64,000 nucleotides of DNA from Nocardioides albertanoniae (GTDB lineage Bacteria; Actinomycetota; Actinomycetes; Propionibacteriales; Nocardioidaceae): contig NZ_VFOV01000001.1 in assembly GCF_006716315.1 (NCBI RefSeq), positions 3,116,501-3,180,500 on the forward strand, given 5' to 3'. Shown in pieces: positions 16,150 through 24,804 of this stretch. Numbering within the stretch: the first letter of the stretch is position 1; every line of letters begins with the position of its first letter. Under the pieces are notes generated by a model. The model had not been told where the DNA came from. It did no database searches and was given only the letters and a program-made list of their open reading frames with translations. The position numbers and the translations under genes are program-made.

Positions 16150-16560
16150 TCACTCCCCCAGCAACGTACGCAGCGACTGGTCGACCAGCGGTCGGCCGAG
16201 GTCGCCGGCGCTCAGCGCGGCGCGCAGCGCGGCGACGGAGTCGATCTCGGTGACCCGGGCGACGAGCGCGCCGACCTCCGCGCCCATCTCGGCGGGGGTG
16301 GTCGCCGAGACCGAGCGGTCGAGCAGGAGCGGGCAGTCGACCGGGCCGCCCTCGGGCTCGGGATGGTCGAGCGCCGCGACCCAGCAGCCGACCTCGAACC
16401 GCAGCGGCGAGCTCGGGCCGGCGCTCTGCGCGCGCAGGTCGACATACCAGACGATCTCGTCCTTCTTCGGGTCACCGAGCCGGTGGTGACCCTTGCGCAG
16501 CGGCATGCCGCCGGCCTTGAAGGCCTTGGTCGCTGCGGCGCGTGCCGCCTTCTGGTCCAT
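16150..16560 (-). CDS. Hypothetical protein (DUF4304-like?) downstream of topoisomerase B subunit
   Basis: A 136-residue soluble protein. It starts MDQKAARAAATKAFKAGGM, has an alternating central sheet (DEIVWYVDLRAQ...SPLRFEVGCWVAAL) and a helical C-terminus ending LVDQSLRTLLGE. This layout loosely resembles DUF4304 and similar small alpha/beta proteins, but I cannot assign it firmly. The ATG at 16558-16560 lies 8 bp after the topoisomerase gene stop on the same strand, so it is probably co-transcribed. Function unknown. Confidence 0.65.
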   Translation of the reverse strand: MDQKAARAAATKAFKAGGMPLRKGHHRLGDPKKDEIVWYVDLRAQSAGPSSPLRFEVGCWVAALDHPEPEGGPVDCPLLLDRSVSATTPAEMGAEVGALVARVTEIDSVAALRAALSAGDLGRPLVDQSLRTLLGE

Positions 16561-16568
16561 CCGGGCGC

Positions 16569-18629
16569 CTAGAAGTCGAGGTCGTCTTCGGAGAGCTGGC
16601 CGCCGCCGGCGACGATGAACTCCTTGCGCGGGGCGACCTCGGAGCCCATCAGCAGGTCGAAGACCCCCGCGGCGGTGTCGGCGTCGTCGAGGGTCAGCCG
16701 GCGCAGGGTGCGGTGACGCGGGTCCATCGTGGTCTCGGCCAGCTGGTCGGCGTCCATCTCGCCCAAACCCTTGTAGCGCTGCACCGGGTCCTTCCAGACG
16801 ACGTTCTTCTTCTTCAGCTCGGCGAGCCGGCGCTGCAGCTCGGCGTCGGAGTAGGTGTAGATGTACTTCTCCATCCCCTTCTTCGGGTTGGAGATCTCGA
16901 TCCGGTGCAGCGGCGGGACGGCGGTGTAGACCTTCCCGGCGGCGATCAGGTCGGGCATGTACTTGAAGAACAGGGTCGCCAGCAGCGTACGGATGTGGGC
17001 GCCGTCGGAGTCGGCGTCGGCCATGAAGATGATCTTGCCGTAGCGGGCCGCGTCGAGGTCGAAGCCACGGCCCGTGCCGGTGCCGACGACTTGGATGATC
17101 GCGGAGCACTCGGCGTTCTTCAGCATGTCGCCGACCGAGGCCTTCTGCACGTTCAAGATCTTGCCGCGGATCGGCAGCAGCGCCTGGAACTCGGAGTTGC
17201 GGGCCACCTTGGCGGTGCCGAGCGCGGAGTCACCCTCGACGATGAACAGCTCGGCACGCTCGTCGGTGGTGCGGCAGTCGGCCAGCTTCGAGGGCAGCGC
17301 GGAGGACTCCAACGCGTTCTTGCGCCGCTGGTTCTCCTTCTGCTGGCGCAGCGAGAGGCGGGTCTTGGAGGCGGCGTAGACCTTCTCCATCACCAGCTTG
17401 GCCTGCTGCTTCTGCGCGCCGCGCGACTCGCTGAGGAACTTCTTCATCTCTGCGGAGACGACCTTGCGCACCACGCTGCGAGCCGCCGGGGTGCCGAGGA
17501 TCTCCTTGGTCTGTCCCTCGAACTGCGGCTCGGCCAGGCGCACCGTCACCACCGAGGTCAGCCCCTCGAGGATGTCTTCCTTGACGATGTCCTTGTCGTT
17601 GACCTTGAGCACCTTGGCCGCGCGCATGGCGTCGTTGAAGGTCTTGGTCAGCGCGTTCTCGAAGCCGCTGACGTGGGTGCCGCCCTTCGGGGTGGCGATC
17701 ACGTTGACGAAGGAGCGGATCTCGTTGTCGTAGCCGCTGCCCCAGCGCACCGCGATGTCGACCCCGAGCTCACGCTCGACGTCTTGAGCCATCATGTGGC
17801 CGGAGTCGTCGAGCATCGGCACAGTCTCGGTGAAGGTGTCCGAGCCCTGGAGGCGGAGCACGCTGCTGACCGGCTCGTCCTTGGCCAGGAAGTCGACGAA
17901 CTCGGCGATGCCGCCGTCGTGGCGGAACTTCTCCTCGGCGGGGTCGTCGCCGGAGAGGTCGCGGATGACCAGCTCGAGGCCCGGCACGATGAACGACGTC
18001 TGCCGAGCACGGCCCAGGAGCCCCTCGATCTCGAAGCGGGCGTCCTTGGTGAAGATCTGCCGGTCGGGCCAGAACCGGATGCGGGTGCCGGTCTTGCCCT
18101 TGGCGACCCGCTTGCCCTTGCGCGTCAGCCCGGACTGCGGCGTGAACTCGGCCCTCGGCCCCTCGCCCGCGAACACACCGGGTACGCCGCGCCGGAACGA
18201 GAGCCCCTGCTGGGACGGCGAACGGTCCACATCGATGTCCATCCGCTCCGAGAGCGCGTTGACCACCGAGAGACCGACACCGTGCAGACCGCCGGTGGCG
18301 TTGTAGGAGCCGCCGCCGAACTTGCCACCCGCGTGCAGCTTGGTCGCGACCACCTCGACACCGGGCAGGCCCGTACGCGGCTCCTTGTCGGTGGGAATGC
18401 CGCGACCGTCGTCGTAGACCTCCACCGAGCCGTCGGGGTGCATCGTCACCTCGACGTGGCCGGCGACCCCTGCCAGCGCCTCGTCGACGCCGTTGTCGAT
18501 GATCTCCCACAGACAGTGCATGAGGCCTCGGGTGTCGGTCGACCCGATGTACATGCCTGGACGCTTGCGCACCGCCTCGAGTCCCTCGAGGACGAGGAGG
18601 TGCGCGGCGTTGTAGGTGTTGTCAGAGAT
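16569..18629 (-). CDS. parE: Type IIA DNA topoisomerase subunit B (ParE/GyrB-like), apparent ATC start
   Basis: A 686-residue ATPase/TOPRIM subunit. GHKL residues are E42 and N46 (EIIDNGVDEA), DDGRGIP and GGLHGVGLSVVNALS. TOPRIM residues are E465 (FIVEGDSALG) and D538/D540 (DADSDGAH). Its closest type is the actinobacterial topoisomerase IV-like ParE; gyrB proper should lie near dnaA. The first ATG/GTG/TTG in frame is GTG 18570-18572, which would delete the conserved SDNTYNAAHLLVLEGLEAV arm that reaches the partner ATP site. The frame stays open upstream to a TAG with no ATG/GTG/TTG. AGGAG stands 6 nt before an ATC at 18627-18629, giving a normal family N-terminus. I annotate ATC as the start, to be confirmed. 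Confidence 0.85.
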   Translation of the reverse strand: MSDNTYNAAHLLVLEGLEAVRKRPGMYIGSTDTRGLMHCLWEIIDNGVDEALAGVAGHVEVTMHPDGSVEVYDDGRGIPTDKEPRTGLPGVEVVATKLHAGGKFGGGSYNATGGLHGVGLSVVNALSERMDIDVDRSPSQQGLSFRRGVPGVFAGEGPRAEFTPQSGLTRKGKRVAKGKTGTRIRFWPDRQIFTKDARFEIEGLLGRARQTSFIVPGLELVIRDLSGDDPAEEKFRHDGGIAEFVDFLAKDEPVSSVLRLQGSDTFTETVPMLDDSGHMMAQDVERELGVDIAVRWGSGYDNEIRSFVNVIATPKGGTHVSGFENALTKTFNDAMRAAKVLKVNDKDIVKEDILEGLTSVVTVRLAEPQFEGQTKEILGTPAARSVVRKVVSAEMKKFLSESRGAQKQQAKLVMEKVYAASKTRLSLRQQKENQRRKNALESSALPSKLADCRTTDERAELFIVEGDSALGTAKVARNSEFQALLPIRGKILNVQKASVGDMLKNAECSAIIQVVGTGTGRGFDLDAARYGKIIFMADADSDGAHIRTLLATLFFKYMPDLIAAGKVYTAVPPLHRIEISNPKKGMEKYIYTYSDAELQRRLAELKKKNVVWKDPVQRYKGLGEMDADQLAETTMDPRHRTLRRLTLDDADTAAGVFDLLMGSEVAPRKEFIVAGGGQLSEDDLDF

Positions 18630-18632
18630 GAT

Positions 18633-19053
18633 CGGCTCCTGGCTGTGCTGTGTTGCTGCGCGTGGTGCTCGGGGCGCTGTGGGGTGGTCCTGGAACGAAA
18701 TCTACCGTGCGACACGCCCGGGTCTTGTGCAGGCACGCGGCAACCGGTTCGGCTCCCCTATCAGCAACCCTTCGCTGCGTCATGAGGAAGAACACATCGG
18801 TCGTGATCGGTCCGTTACGTGGAACTTGCGGGTTTCGATGCACGAAATGATCGGTCGACAGGTAAGAATGTCTCCACGGACAGCGATGTCCCGCGGGGGA
18901 GGTCCCACCCGCGCCCCCCAACCAGAGCGACAACTGCAAGGATTAGAGGTGCGACGAAGGTAAGAGTCCTCGAGGAGACGCTAGCCATCTAGGGAATCTT
19001 CTACGGCTCACGTACGTTATCCCGTCGCAATCATGATCAGAAATGAGGCCGAT
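18633..19053. other. Divergent intergenic region, no supported gene
   Basis: About 420 bp between the topoisomerase gene (minus) and the DUF7455 gene (plus). Short ORFs here lack Shine-Dalgarno sequences and have biased amino-acid content. It must hold both promoters; TACGTT at 19012-19017 is a possible -10 for the plus gene. ATCGGTC-like words recur near 18798-18855. A G-rich stretch followed by a CCCCCC tract (about 18895-18920) can pair, but I cannot call an sRNA. Confidence 0.4.
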
Positions 19054-19260
19054 GTGACCACTGCCGTTGCCACCAGCTCGCCGCTCACCTCCGCGGACCG
19101 TTGCGACCGGTGCGGAGCGCAGGCCTACGTACGCGCGGAGCTCAGCTCCGGCGGCGACCTGCTGTTCTGCGCCCACCACGCCCGCGAGCACGGCGAGAAG
19201 CTCAAGGAGATCGCTTCGACGATCACCGACGAGACGCACAAGCTCACCGAGAAGAGCTGA
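19054..19260 (+). CDS. DUF7455 small zinc-ribbon protein
   Basis: A 68-residue protein with a C-x2-C ... C-x2-H zinc site: C17 and C20 (DRCDRCGAQAYV), then C39 and H42 (LLFCAHHAREH). This is the very conserved actinobacterial DUF7455 family, usually encoded near sigma factor or topoisomerase genes. GTG 19054 is preferred: it follows GAGG at 6 nt and gives the family start MTTAVA; an ATG at 19033 is possible but adds a non-conserved lead. Function unknown. A 16-bp perfect hairpin follows. Confidence 0.85.
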   Translation: MTTAVATSSPLTSADRCDRCGAQAYVRAELSSGGDLLFCAHHAREHGEKLKEIASTITDETHKLTEKS

Positions 19261-19276
19261 CCCGCCCACCGACTCC

Positions 19277-19311
19277 ACGTAGGCCCGGACCACGATGGTC
19301 CGGGCCTACGT
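19277..19311. terminator. Perfect 16-bp hairpin after the DUF7455 gene
   Basis: Arms 19277-19292 and 19296-19311 match exactly around a CGA loop, 16 bp after the stop. No T-tract. Confidence 0.85.
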
Positions 19312-19344
19312 CTGTCCTGGGGCCGTCACGCCGGCCTCATCATC

Positions 19345-19350
19345 TAGTGT
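19345..19350 (+). promoter_or_regulatory. -10 box (TAGTGT), leaderless start at 19358
   Basis: TAGTGT ends 7 nt before the GTG of the DUF456 gene, with no Shine-Dalgarno. Confidence 0.5.
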
Positions 19351-19357
19351 TCGCCCC

Positions 19358-19843
19358 GTGAGCCTCGTCGAAGTCATCGTCGCGCTGGTCATTGCCTTCG
19401 GCATCGCCGGCATCATCGTCCCCATCCTTCCCGGCGGGGCGCTGCTCGTCGCCGCCGCGATCCTCGGCTGGGCAATCTGGCTGGGAGAGACCACCGGGTG
19501 GGTGATCTTCGGCATCTCCGCCGCCCTGATCGCCGTCGGGCTGATCACCAAGTACGCCATCCCCGGCAAGCACCTCAAGGACTCCGGGATGCCGCTGTCC
19601 ACCCAGGTCGCCGGTGGGCTGCTCGCCATCGTCGGCTTCTTCGTGATCCCTGTGGTCGGCATCTTCGTCGGCTTCCCGCTCGGCATCTTCCTCGCCGAGC
19701 TGCGCCGCCACGGCGGTGACACCGTCGCCGCGAAGACGTCGACCTGGACCGCGCTCAAGGCGGTCGGCCTGTTCATCCTGATCGACGCCATCGCCGCCAC
19801 CCTCGCCACGATCACCTGGGTCGTGGGGCTCTTCCTCACCTGA
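19358..19843 (+). CDS. DUF456 membrane protein
   Basis: A 161-residue integral membrane protein with about four or five hydrophobic segments. The conserved DUF456 features are visible: GIAGIIVPILPGGALLVAA near the N-terminus and the glycine-rich FFVIPVVGIFVGFPLGIFLAE in the second half, before a charged RRHGGD loop. Function of the family is unknown. The GTG at 19358 is likely a leaderless start. The next gene is 147 bp away, so it is probably monocistronic. Confidence 0.85.
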   Translation: MSLVEVIVALVIAFGIAGIIVPILPGGALLVAAAILGWAIWLGETTGWVIFGISAALIAVGLITKYAIPGKHLKDSGMPLSTQVAGGLLAIVGFFVIPVVGIFVGFPLGIFLAELRRHGGDTVAAKTSTWTALKAVGLFILIDAIAATLATITWVVGLFLT

Positions 19844-19990
19844 CGCTCCCCCGGGCCGTACGTCTCCCTCTCCCGATGGATTCGAGGCGTGCTGTCGGCA
19901 CGGCATCGAGGCCAGGTCGGTGATGCATGCTTGACATGGTGGCCAGGACAGGGTCGGGTTGGATGATCGACAACCCACTCGGGAGGCACC

Positions 19991-21451
19991 GTGTCATCGA
20001 CAGCCCCAGAGCTCGACCACCCCGACGACGGTGACCTGAAACGGTCCATCACCGGTCGGCTGCTCTTCTTCTACGTCCTCGGCGACGTCCTCGGCTCAGG
20101 CGTCTACGTGCTGATCGGCCTCGTCGCCGGTGCGGTGGGCGGCGCCTTCTGGCTCGCCTTCGCCGTCGGCGTCAGCATCGCCACCATCACGGGGCTCGCC
20201 TACGCCGAGCTCGTCACCAAGTATCCCCAGGCCGCCGGAGCCGCGCTCTACGTCAACAAGGCCTTCCGCAACACGTTCCTGACCTTCCTGGTCACCATCT
20301 GCATGCTCTCGGCCAGCTTCGCGGCCGCCGGGTCGCTGGCCACCGGGTTCTCCTCCTACTTCGCGGAGGTCTGGGCGCTGCCGCCGGCGTTGCTCGTCGC
20401 GATCGTCTTCGTGCTGGTGCTCGCGGTGGTCAACTTCATCGGCATCACCGAGTCGGTCGTGATCAACATGTTGATGACGTTCGTCGAGATCGCCGGGCTC
20501 GTCATCATCATGGTGATCGGGGCGATCCACGTCGGGCGCGGCGACGCCGACTTCGCGGTGCTCGCCGACTTCTCCACCGACGGCAACCCGATCTTCGCGA
20601 TCGTGGCTGGGGTCGCGCTGGCATTCTTCGCCATGACCGGGTTCGAGAATGCCGCGAACGTCGCCGAGGAGACCGTCAACCCGGCCAAGACCTTCCCGCG
20701 GGCTCTCGTCGGCGGCATGGCCGCGGCCGGGGTCATCTACGTGATCGTGGCGATGACCGCCGCGCTCACGGTGCCGCTCGACCAGCTGGCCGAGTCGCCG
20801 GCCGCGCTGCTCGAGGTCGTCAAGGAGGGCATCCTGCCGCTCCCGGTCGGCTTCATGACCGTGCTCTTCGCGGTCATCGCGATGGTGGCGATCACCAACA
20901 CCACGCTGGTCGCCGTCGTCACCGAGTCGCGCATCCTCTACGGCATGGCCCGTGAAGACGTCGTGCCCGGAGTCTTCGCGAAGATCCACCGCGCCCGACG
21001 CAGCCCTTGGGTGTCGCTGATCTTCGCCGCTGCCGTGGTGATCGGCCTGCTGGTGATCGGCAAGCTGCTCTCACAGGCCGGCGTCGGCATGGACGTCGTC
21101 GCCCGCCTGGCCACCGTCACGGTCGTGTTCACCCTGTTCATCTACGGCCTCGTCATCGTCTCCGCTCTCAAGCTGCGCGGGTCCGACGAGAGCCCGGACA
21201 CCTTCCGCGCCAGCACCGTCCTGCTCTGCGTCGGCCTGCTCGGCAACGCGATCCTGCTCGTCTACGTGATCGTCGACGACCCGACGTCGCTGTGGTGGTG
21301 CGCAGGGCTCCTCGGCCTGGGCCTGGCCCTGTACGCCGCCGAGCGCCTGTTCGGTCACCGCGACCGGCCCGACGGCGTGGAGAGAGGCGAGCCGACCCCG
21401 GGCAGCGACGACGTCGTCGAAGACGCACCGCACAGAGGAGAGAGCTCATGA
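19991..21451 (+). CDS. APC-superfamily amino acid permease
   Basis: A 486-residue transporter with about 12 TM segments. TM1 has the substrate-binding glycine break (LGSGVYVLIGLVAGAVGGAF) and TM6 the second (MTGFENAANVAEETVNPAKT). These are typical of the APC amino acid-polyamine-cation family. It probably moves an amino acid or amine by proton coupling at the cell membrane; substrate cannot be read from sequence. GTG 19991 follows GGGAGG. Its stop overlaps the ATG of the universal stress protein gene (ATGA), a common arrangement in which a UspA domain protein may modulate the permease. Confidence 0.87.
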   Translation: MSSTAPELDHPDDGDLKRSITGRLLFFYVLGDVLGSGVYVLIGLVAGAVGGAFWLAFAVGVSIATITGLAYAELVTKYPQAAGAALYVNKAFRNTFLTFLVTICMLSASFAAAGSLATGFSSYFAEVWALPPALLVAIVFVLVLAVVNFIGITESVVINMLMTFVEIAGLVIIMVIGAIHVGRGDADFAVLADFSTDGNPIFAIVAGVALAFFAMTGFENAANVAEETVNPAKTFPRALVGGMAAAGVIYVIVAMTAALTVPLDQLAESPAALLEVVKEGILPLPVGFMTVLFAVIAMVAITNTTLVAVVTESRILYGMAREDVVPGVFAKIHRARRSPWVSLIFAAAVVIGLLVIGKLLSQAGVGMDVVARLATVTVVFTLFIYGLVIVSALKLRGSDESPDTFRASTVLLCVGLLGNAILLVYVIVDDPTSLWWCAGLLGLGLALYAAERLFGHRDRPDGVERGEPTPGSDDVVEDAPHRGESS

Positions 21452-21921
21452 CCGGCATGCACGTCATCATCACCACCGACGGGTCTCGGCAGTCGCTCCA
21501 GGCTGCCCGCAAGTTCAAGTCCTTCGCCGACCCCGACAAGATCAGCGACATCTCCCTGATCGCCGTGGTCCGGCCGCTCGCGGCCGTGGGTTTCTCCGAC
21601 GACCTCGCGCCGTCGAAGGCCTCGAAGTTCGAGTCACTCGACTTCCGCAAAGCTGCCGAGTCGGCACTGGCGTCGGTCGCCGCCGAGTTCGCCGACTGGG
21701 GGCCCAAGGTGCACAAGAAGATCCGGAGCGGCTCGCCGGCCAACGAGATCATCAAGGCGGCCTCCCAGATCGGAGCCGGCCTCATCGTGGTCGCGGCCGG
21801 TGGCCGGGGCCTGAGCGAGACGGTGCTGATGGGCAGCACGGCCCAGCGCATCCAGCACTATGCGCCGTGCCCGGTGCTCGTCGTACGCCCGACCCAGCGC
21901 AAGCCGCGCCGCAAGGCCTGA
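21448..21921 (+). CDS. Universal stress protein (UspA family)
   Basis: A 157-residue UspA-domain protein with the N-terminal strand MHVIITTDGSRQSLQAARK. The C-terminal ATP-binding glycine loop is AAGGRGLSETVLMGSTAQRI and the final strand is PCPVLVVRP. The ATG overlaps the stop of the upstream amino acid permease (ATGA), so translation is coupled. Actinobacterial Usps bind ATP and act in stress or dormancy; pairing with a permease suggests regulation of transport by energy status, as inference. A 19-bp hairpin follows immediately. Confidence 0.88.
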   Translation: MTGMHVIITTDGSRQSLQAARKFKSFADPDKISDISLIAVVRPLAAVGFSDDLAPSKASKFESLDFRKAAESALASVAAEFADWGPKVHKKIRSGSPANEIIKAASQIGAGLIVVAAGGRGLSETVLMGSTAQRIQHYAPCPVLVVRPTQRKPRRKA

Positions 21922-21922
21922 G

Positions 21923-21964
21923 ACGACGAACGCCCTCCCGGAGATCCGGGAGGGCGTTCGTCGT
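21923..21964. terminator. 19-bp bidirectional hairpin between usp and rpoD
   Basis: Perfect arms 21923-21941 and 21946-21964 around AGAT. It starts right after the usp stop and ends 8 bp from the convergent rpoD stop. Confidence 0.88.
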
Positions 21965-21972
21965 CGTGCCTG

Positions 21973-23535
21973 TCAGTCCAGGTAGTCGCGCAGGACCTGC
22001 GACCGAGACGGGTGACGAAGCTTCGACATCGTCTTGGACTCGATCTGCCGGATGCGCTCGCGGGTGACCCCGTAGACCTTGCCGATCTCGTCTAAAGTCT
22101 TCGGCTGGCCATCGGTCAGGCCGAAGCGCATCGAGACGACGCCGGCCTCACGCTCGGAGAGCGTGTCGAGCACTGCGTGCAGCTGCTCCTGGAGCAGGGT
22201 GAAGGAGACCGCGTCGGCCGGGACGATCGCCTCGGAGTCCTCGATCAGGTCGCCGAACTCGGAGTCGCCGTCCTCACCCAGCGGGGTGTGCAGCGAGATC
22301 GGCTCACGGCCGTACTTCTGGACCTCGATGACCTTCTCGGGGGTCATGTCGAGCTCCTTGGCGAGCTCCTCCGGGGTGGGCTCGCGGCCCAGGTCCTGGA
22401 GCATCTGGCGCTGCACACGGGCCAGCTTGTTGATGACCTCGACCATGTGCACCGGGATACGGATGGTGCGGGCCTGGTCGGCCATCGCGCGGGTGATCGC
22501 CTGACGGATCCACCAGGTGGCGTACGTCGAGAACTTGTAGCCCTTGGTGTAGTCGAACTTCTCGACCGCACGGATCAGACCGAGGTTGCCCTCCTGGATC
22601 AGGTCGAGGAAGAGCATGCCGCGGCCGGTGTAGCGCTTGGCCAGCGAGACGACGAGACGGAGGTTGGCCTCGAGGAGGTGGTTCTTCGCGCGCTTGCCGT
22701 CCTCGGCGATCCACTCGAGCTCGTCGAGGATCTTCGGGGTGATCTTGCCACCCTTGCCGAGCTTCTCCTCACCGAAGAGACCGGCCTCGATGCGCTTGGC
22801 GAGCTCGACCTCCATCTCGGCGTTGAGGAGCGGGACCTTGCCGATCTGCTTGAGGTAGTCCTTGACCGGGTCGGCGGTCGCACCGGCGACCATGACGGTC
22901 TGCTCGGGCTCGTCGGTGTCGTCAGAGGTCGAGACCACGAAGCTCTGCTTGGAGGCCTCCTTCTCGTCCTCCTTGATCGTCGGGTCGGCGGCGACGTCCT
23001 TCTCGAACTGCTCGTCGGAGATGTCGGGAAGGACCTTCTTGCCGTCGGGGCCGATCTGGACGGCGGCGGCGACCTCCTCGGCGTCCTCGACCACGATCTC
23101 CTCCACCTCGACGTCCTCGAGGACGATCTCTTCGCCGTCCTCGTCGATCTCCGTGGCCTTCTTCGGCTCGGCCGGGGCCTCATCGGCCTTCTTCGCAGCA
23201 GGCGCCTTGGCAGGCTTCTCTGCGGCAGCGGCCGCCTTCTTCGCGGCCGCCTTCTTCGCAGGCGCCTTGGCCGTGGTGGTCTTGCGGGTCGAGGTCGTCG
23301 CCGCCGCGGCGCGGCCGGCTCCGGCCGTGCCGAGATCCACCGAGATGCCGAGGGTGCTCAGGTGGCCGAGCAGCGCCTTGAGGTGCCTGGGCTCGACCGC
23401 GGCGTTCTCGCTGGCCTCACGAACCTGGTCGGGGCTCACGCGCCCGGTCGGCTTGGCCTGGTCGATGAGCGCCTTCACGGCAGGGTGGGCGAGTACCTCA
23501 GCGGGTATCTTGCGCGCGTTCGAGGACACGAACAC
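21973..23535 (-). CDS. rpoD: Principal RNA polymerase sigma factor (HrdB/SigA)
   Basis: A 520-residue primary sigma factor. N-terminal region 1.1-like helices (about 1-75) are followed by an Ala/Lys-rich then acidic linker (about 80-205). Region 1.2 starts at [16 protein letters not shown]. Region 2 contains [20 protein letters not shown] and [20 protein letters not shown]. Region 4 contains [16 protein letters not shown] and the helix-turn-helix [20 protein letters not shown]. This gene drives housekeeping transcription. GTG 23535 follows GGAGAG. The palindrome AAACT-C-AGTTT lies about 30 bp upstream. The related SigB-type gene lies only 6 kb away, as sigA and sigB do in mycobacteria. Confidence 0.96.
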   Translation of the reverse strand: MFVSSNARKIPAEVLAHPAVKALIDQAKPTGRVSPDQVREASENAAVEPRHLKALLGHLSTLGISVDLGTAGAGRAAAATTSTRKTTTAKAPAKKAAAKKAAAAAEKPAKAPAAKKADEAPAEPKKATEIDEDGEEIVLEDVEVEEIVVEDAEEVAAAVQIGPDGKKVLPDISDEQFEKDVAADPTIKEDEKEASKQSFVVSTSDDTDEPEQTVMVAGATADPVKDYLKQIGKVPLLNAEMEVELAKRIEAGLFGEEKLGKGGKITPKILDELEWIAEDGKRAKNHLLEANLRLVVSLAKRYTGRGMLFLDLIQEGNLGLIRAVEKFDYTKGYKFSTYATWWIRQAITRAMADQARTIRIPVHMVEVINKLARVQRQMLQDLGREPTPEELAKELDMTPEKVIEVQKYGREPISLHTPLGEDGDSEFGDLIEDSEAIVPADAVSFTLLQEQLHAVLDTLSEREAGVVSMRFGLTDGQPKTLDEIGKVYGVTRERIRQIESKTMSKLRHPSRSQVLRDYLD

Positions 23536-23565
23536 CTCTCCGTCGAACTTGGTCGAGACTTATCA

Positions 23566-23576
23566 AAACTGAGTTT
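23566..23576. promoter_or_regulatory. AAACT-N-AGTTT palindrome upstream of rpoD
   Basis: An 11-bp AT-rich perfect palindrome in an otherwise GC-rich region, 31 bp before the rpoD GTG and overlapping the probable promoter. Possible operator; regulator unknown. Confidence 0.3.
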
Positions 23577-23673
23577 GGGCGCGGCAGGGCCCGTGGTCGT
23601 CAAGAGCCGCAGAGTCATTCTGACACGAGGCTGGTGAACATTCCCCATCCGGGGTCGCCATGTCCTCACCTAC

Positions 23674-24243
23674 TCATCCGGCTGCTTTGGCCGCGGCCTT
23701 CTTCTGCTGCTTGTAGTCGCGCACCTTCTGCAACGAATCTACGTCGACGACGTCGGCCACGGAACGGTAGCCGTCGAGCGAGTAGTCACCAACGGCCTTC
23801 TCCCAGCCTTCGGGGCGTACGTCCAGCTGCTTGGCGAGCAGCGAGACGAAGATCTGCGCCTTCTGCTTCCCGAAGCCGGGCAGCGCCTGGATCCGCTTGA
23901 GGAGGTCCTTGCCGTCGGCGGCCTCCGTCCACAGCCGAGTCACGTCACCGCCGTACTCCCCCGTGACGATGGCCGCGATGCCCTGCACCTTCGCCGACAT
24001 CGATCCGGGGAAGCGGTGGATCGCCGGCGGGGTCGAGGCGATCGTCTTGAACTCCTCGGGGTCCATCTCTGCGATCTTGGCGGGGTCGAGGTGGCCGAGT
24101 CGGGTCACCAGCTTGTGACCGCCCTTGAAGGCATCCTCCATCCGATACTGCTGGTCGAGCGCCATCCCCAGGAGCAGGGCGAACGGATCCTCCGAGAGCA
24201 GCTTGTCAGCGGCATCGTCGCCGGTGATGTGAAGCGAAGACAT
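23674..24243 (-). CDS. HhH-GPD family base-excision-type protein (TIGR03252-like)
   Basis: A 189-residue protein with an N-terminal block ADKLLSEDPFALLLGMALDQ and a helix-hairpin-helix ALPGFGKQKAQIFVSLLAKQ at about 136-156. This matches the actinobacterial uncharacterised HhH-GPD family. The fold is that of endonuclease III/MutY-type DNA glycosylases, but no iron-sulfur Cys cluster is seen and the catalytic residue is not certain, so enzyme activity is unproven. The ATG at 24241-24243 is used; an in-frame ATG six codons earlier is possible. It sits between rpoD and a divergent small gene. Confidence 0.82.
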   Translation of the reverse strand: MSSLHITGDDAADKLLSEDPFALLLGMALDQQYRMEDAFKGGHKLVTRLGHLDPAKIAEMDPEEFKTIASTPPAIHRFPGSMSAKVQGIAAIVTGEYGGDVTRLWTEAADGKDLLKRIQALPGFGKQKAQIFVSLLAKQLDVRPEGWEKAVGDYSLDGYRSVADVVDVDSLQKVRDYKQQKKAAAKAAG

Positions 24244-24331
24244 GTAGCCATCTTGCCTCATCCGGCATCCGATCGTCAGGCCCTGTGGATAGGCGGTCGC
24301 ACGATTCGGGCATCCGGTGCACGCTGGGGCG

Positions 24332-24787
24332 ATGATCTCCGCGCCCGTCTTGTCCGAGACCTCCGTCGAGGGGCTGCACGAGCCTGTCTCGCCGACGCTC
24401 GAGAGAAGGCTGCGCCGAGCCGTGCTCGACCACACCGCCACCGAGCACCGGCGCTCGTTCCTGCCGCTGGTGCATCTCGGCGACCCAGGCGGCAAGGAGG
24501 TGGCCCACGCGCACCGCGACGACGAGCCCACCGACCAGTGGCTGCGCACCGACATCATCCACAGCATGCGGCGACGAGCCGGCGTGCCCGACCCGATCGT
24601 GTGGCTGACTCGCGGCGGTGACCTGGAGATCGAGGACGTCGACCTCCGCTGGCTCGCAGCCGCGCGCCAGGCGTTCGGCGAGATCGGGGCGCCGCTGACC
24701 TTCGTCGTGGTGATCCGCAACGCCTGGCTCGACCCACGCTCGGGAGCATGGCGCCGCTGGAAGCGCCTGCGTTATCGCAACGCGTAG
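24332..24787 (+). CDS. Hypothetical protein, soluble alpha/beta
   Basis: A 151-residue protein (or 156 if GTG 24317 is used). The N-terminal half is charged and helical (TLERRLRRAVLDHTATEHRR). The middle has DIIHSMRRRAGVPDPIVWLT and the C-terminal half EIEDVDLRWLAAARQAFGE followed by a strand FVVVIRNAW and a basic end. I do not recognise the family. It is convergent with the DUF4192 gene (18 bp between stops) and divergent from the HhH-GPD gene. Codon usage is like its neighbours. Confidence 0.65.
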   Translation: MISAPVLSETSVEGLHEPVSPTLERRLRRAVLDHTATEHRRSFLPLVHLGDPGGKEVAHAHRDDEPTDQWLRTDIIHSMRRRAGVPDPIVWLTRGGDLEIEDVDLRWLAAARQAFGEIGAPLTFVVVIRNAWLDPRSGAWRRWKRLRYRNA

Positions 24788-24804
24788 GTGGCGTAGACGG
24801 CACC

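Noticed and set aside
16569..18629. Calling this gene gyrB
   Set aside because: It stands alone without dnaA, recF or gyrA; the sequence type fits the second actinobacterial ParE-like B subunit. A gyrase assignment would need the rest of the genome.
18895..18925. 6C-type small RNA because of a CCCCCC tract
   Set aside because: Only one C6 tract and no second C-loop hairpin; the family requires two.
18616..18963. Small ORFs between the topoisomerase and DUF7455 genes
   Set aside because: No Shine-Dalgarno, compositions rich in Arg/Gly/Trp/Cys typical of non-coding high-GC frames, and overlap with the topoisomerase start region.
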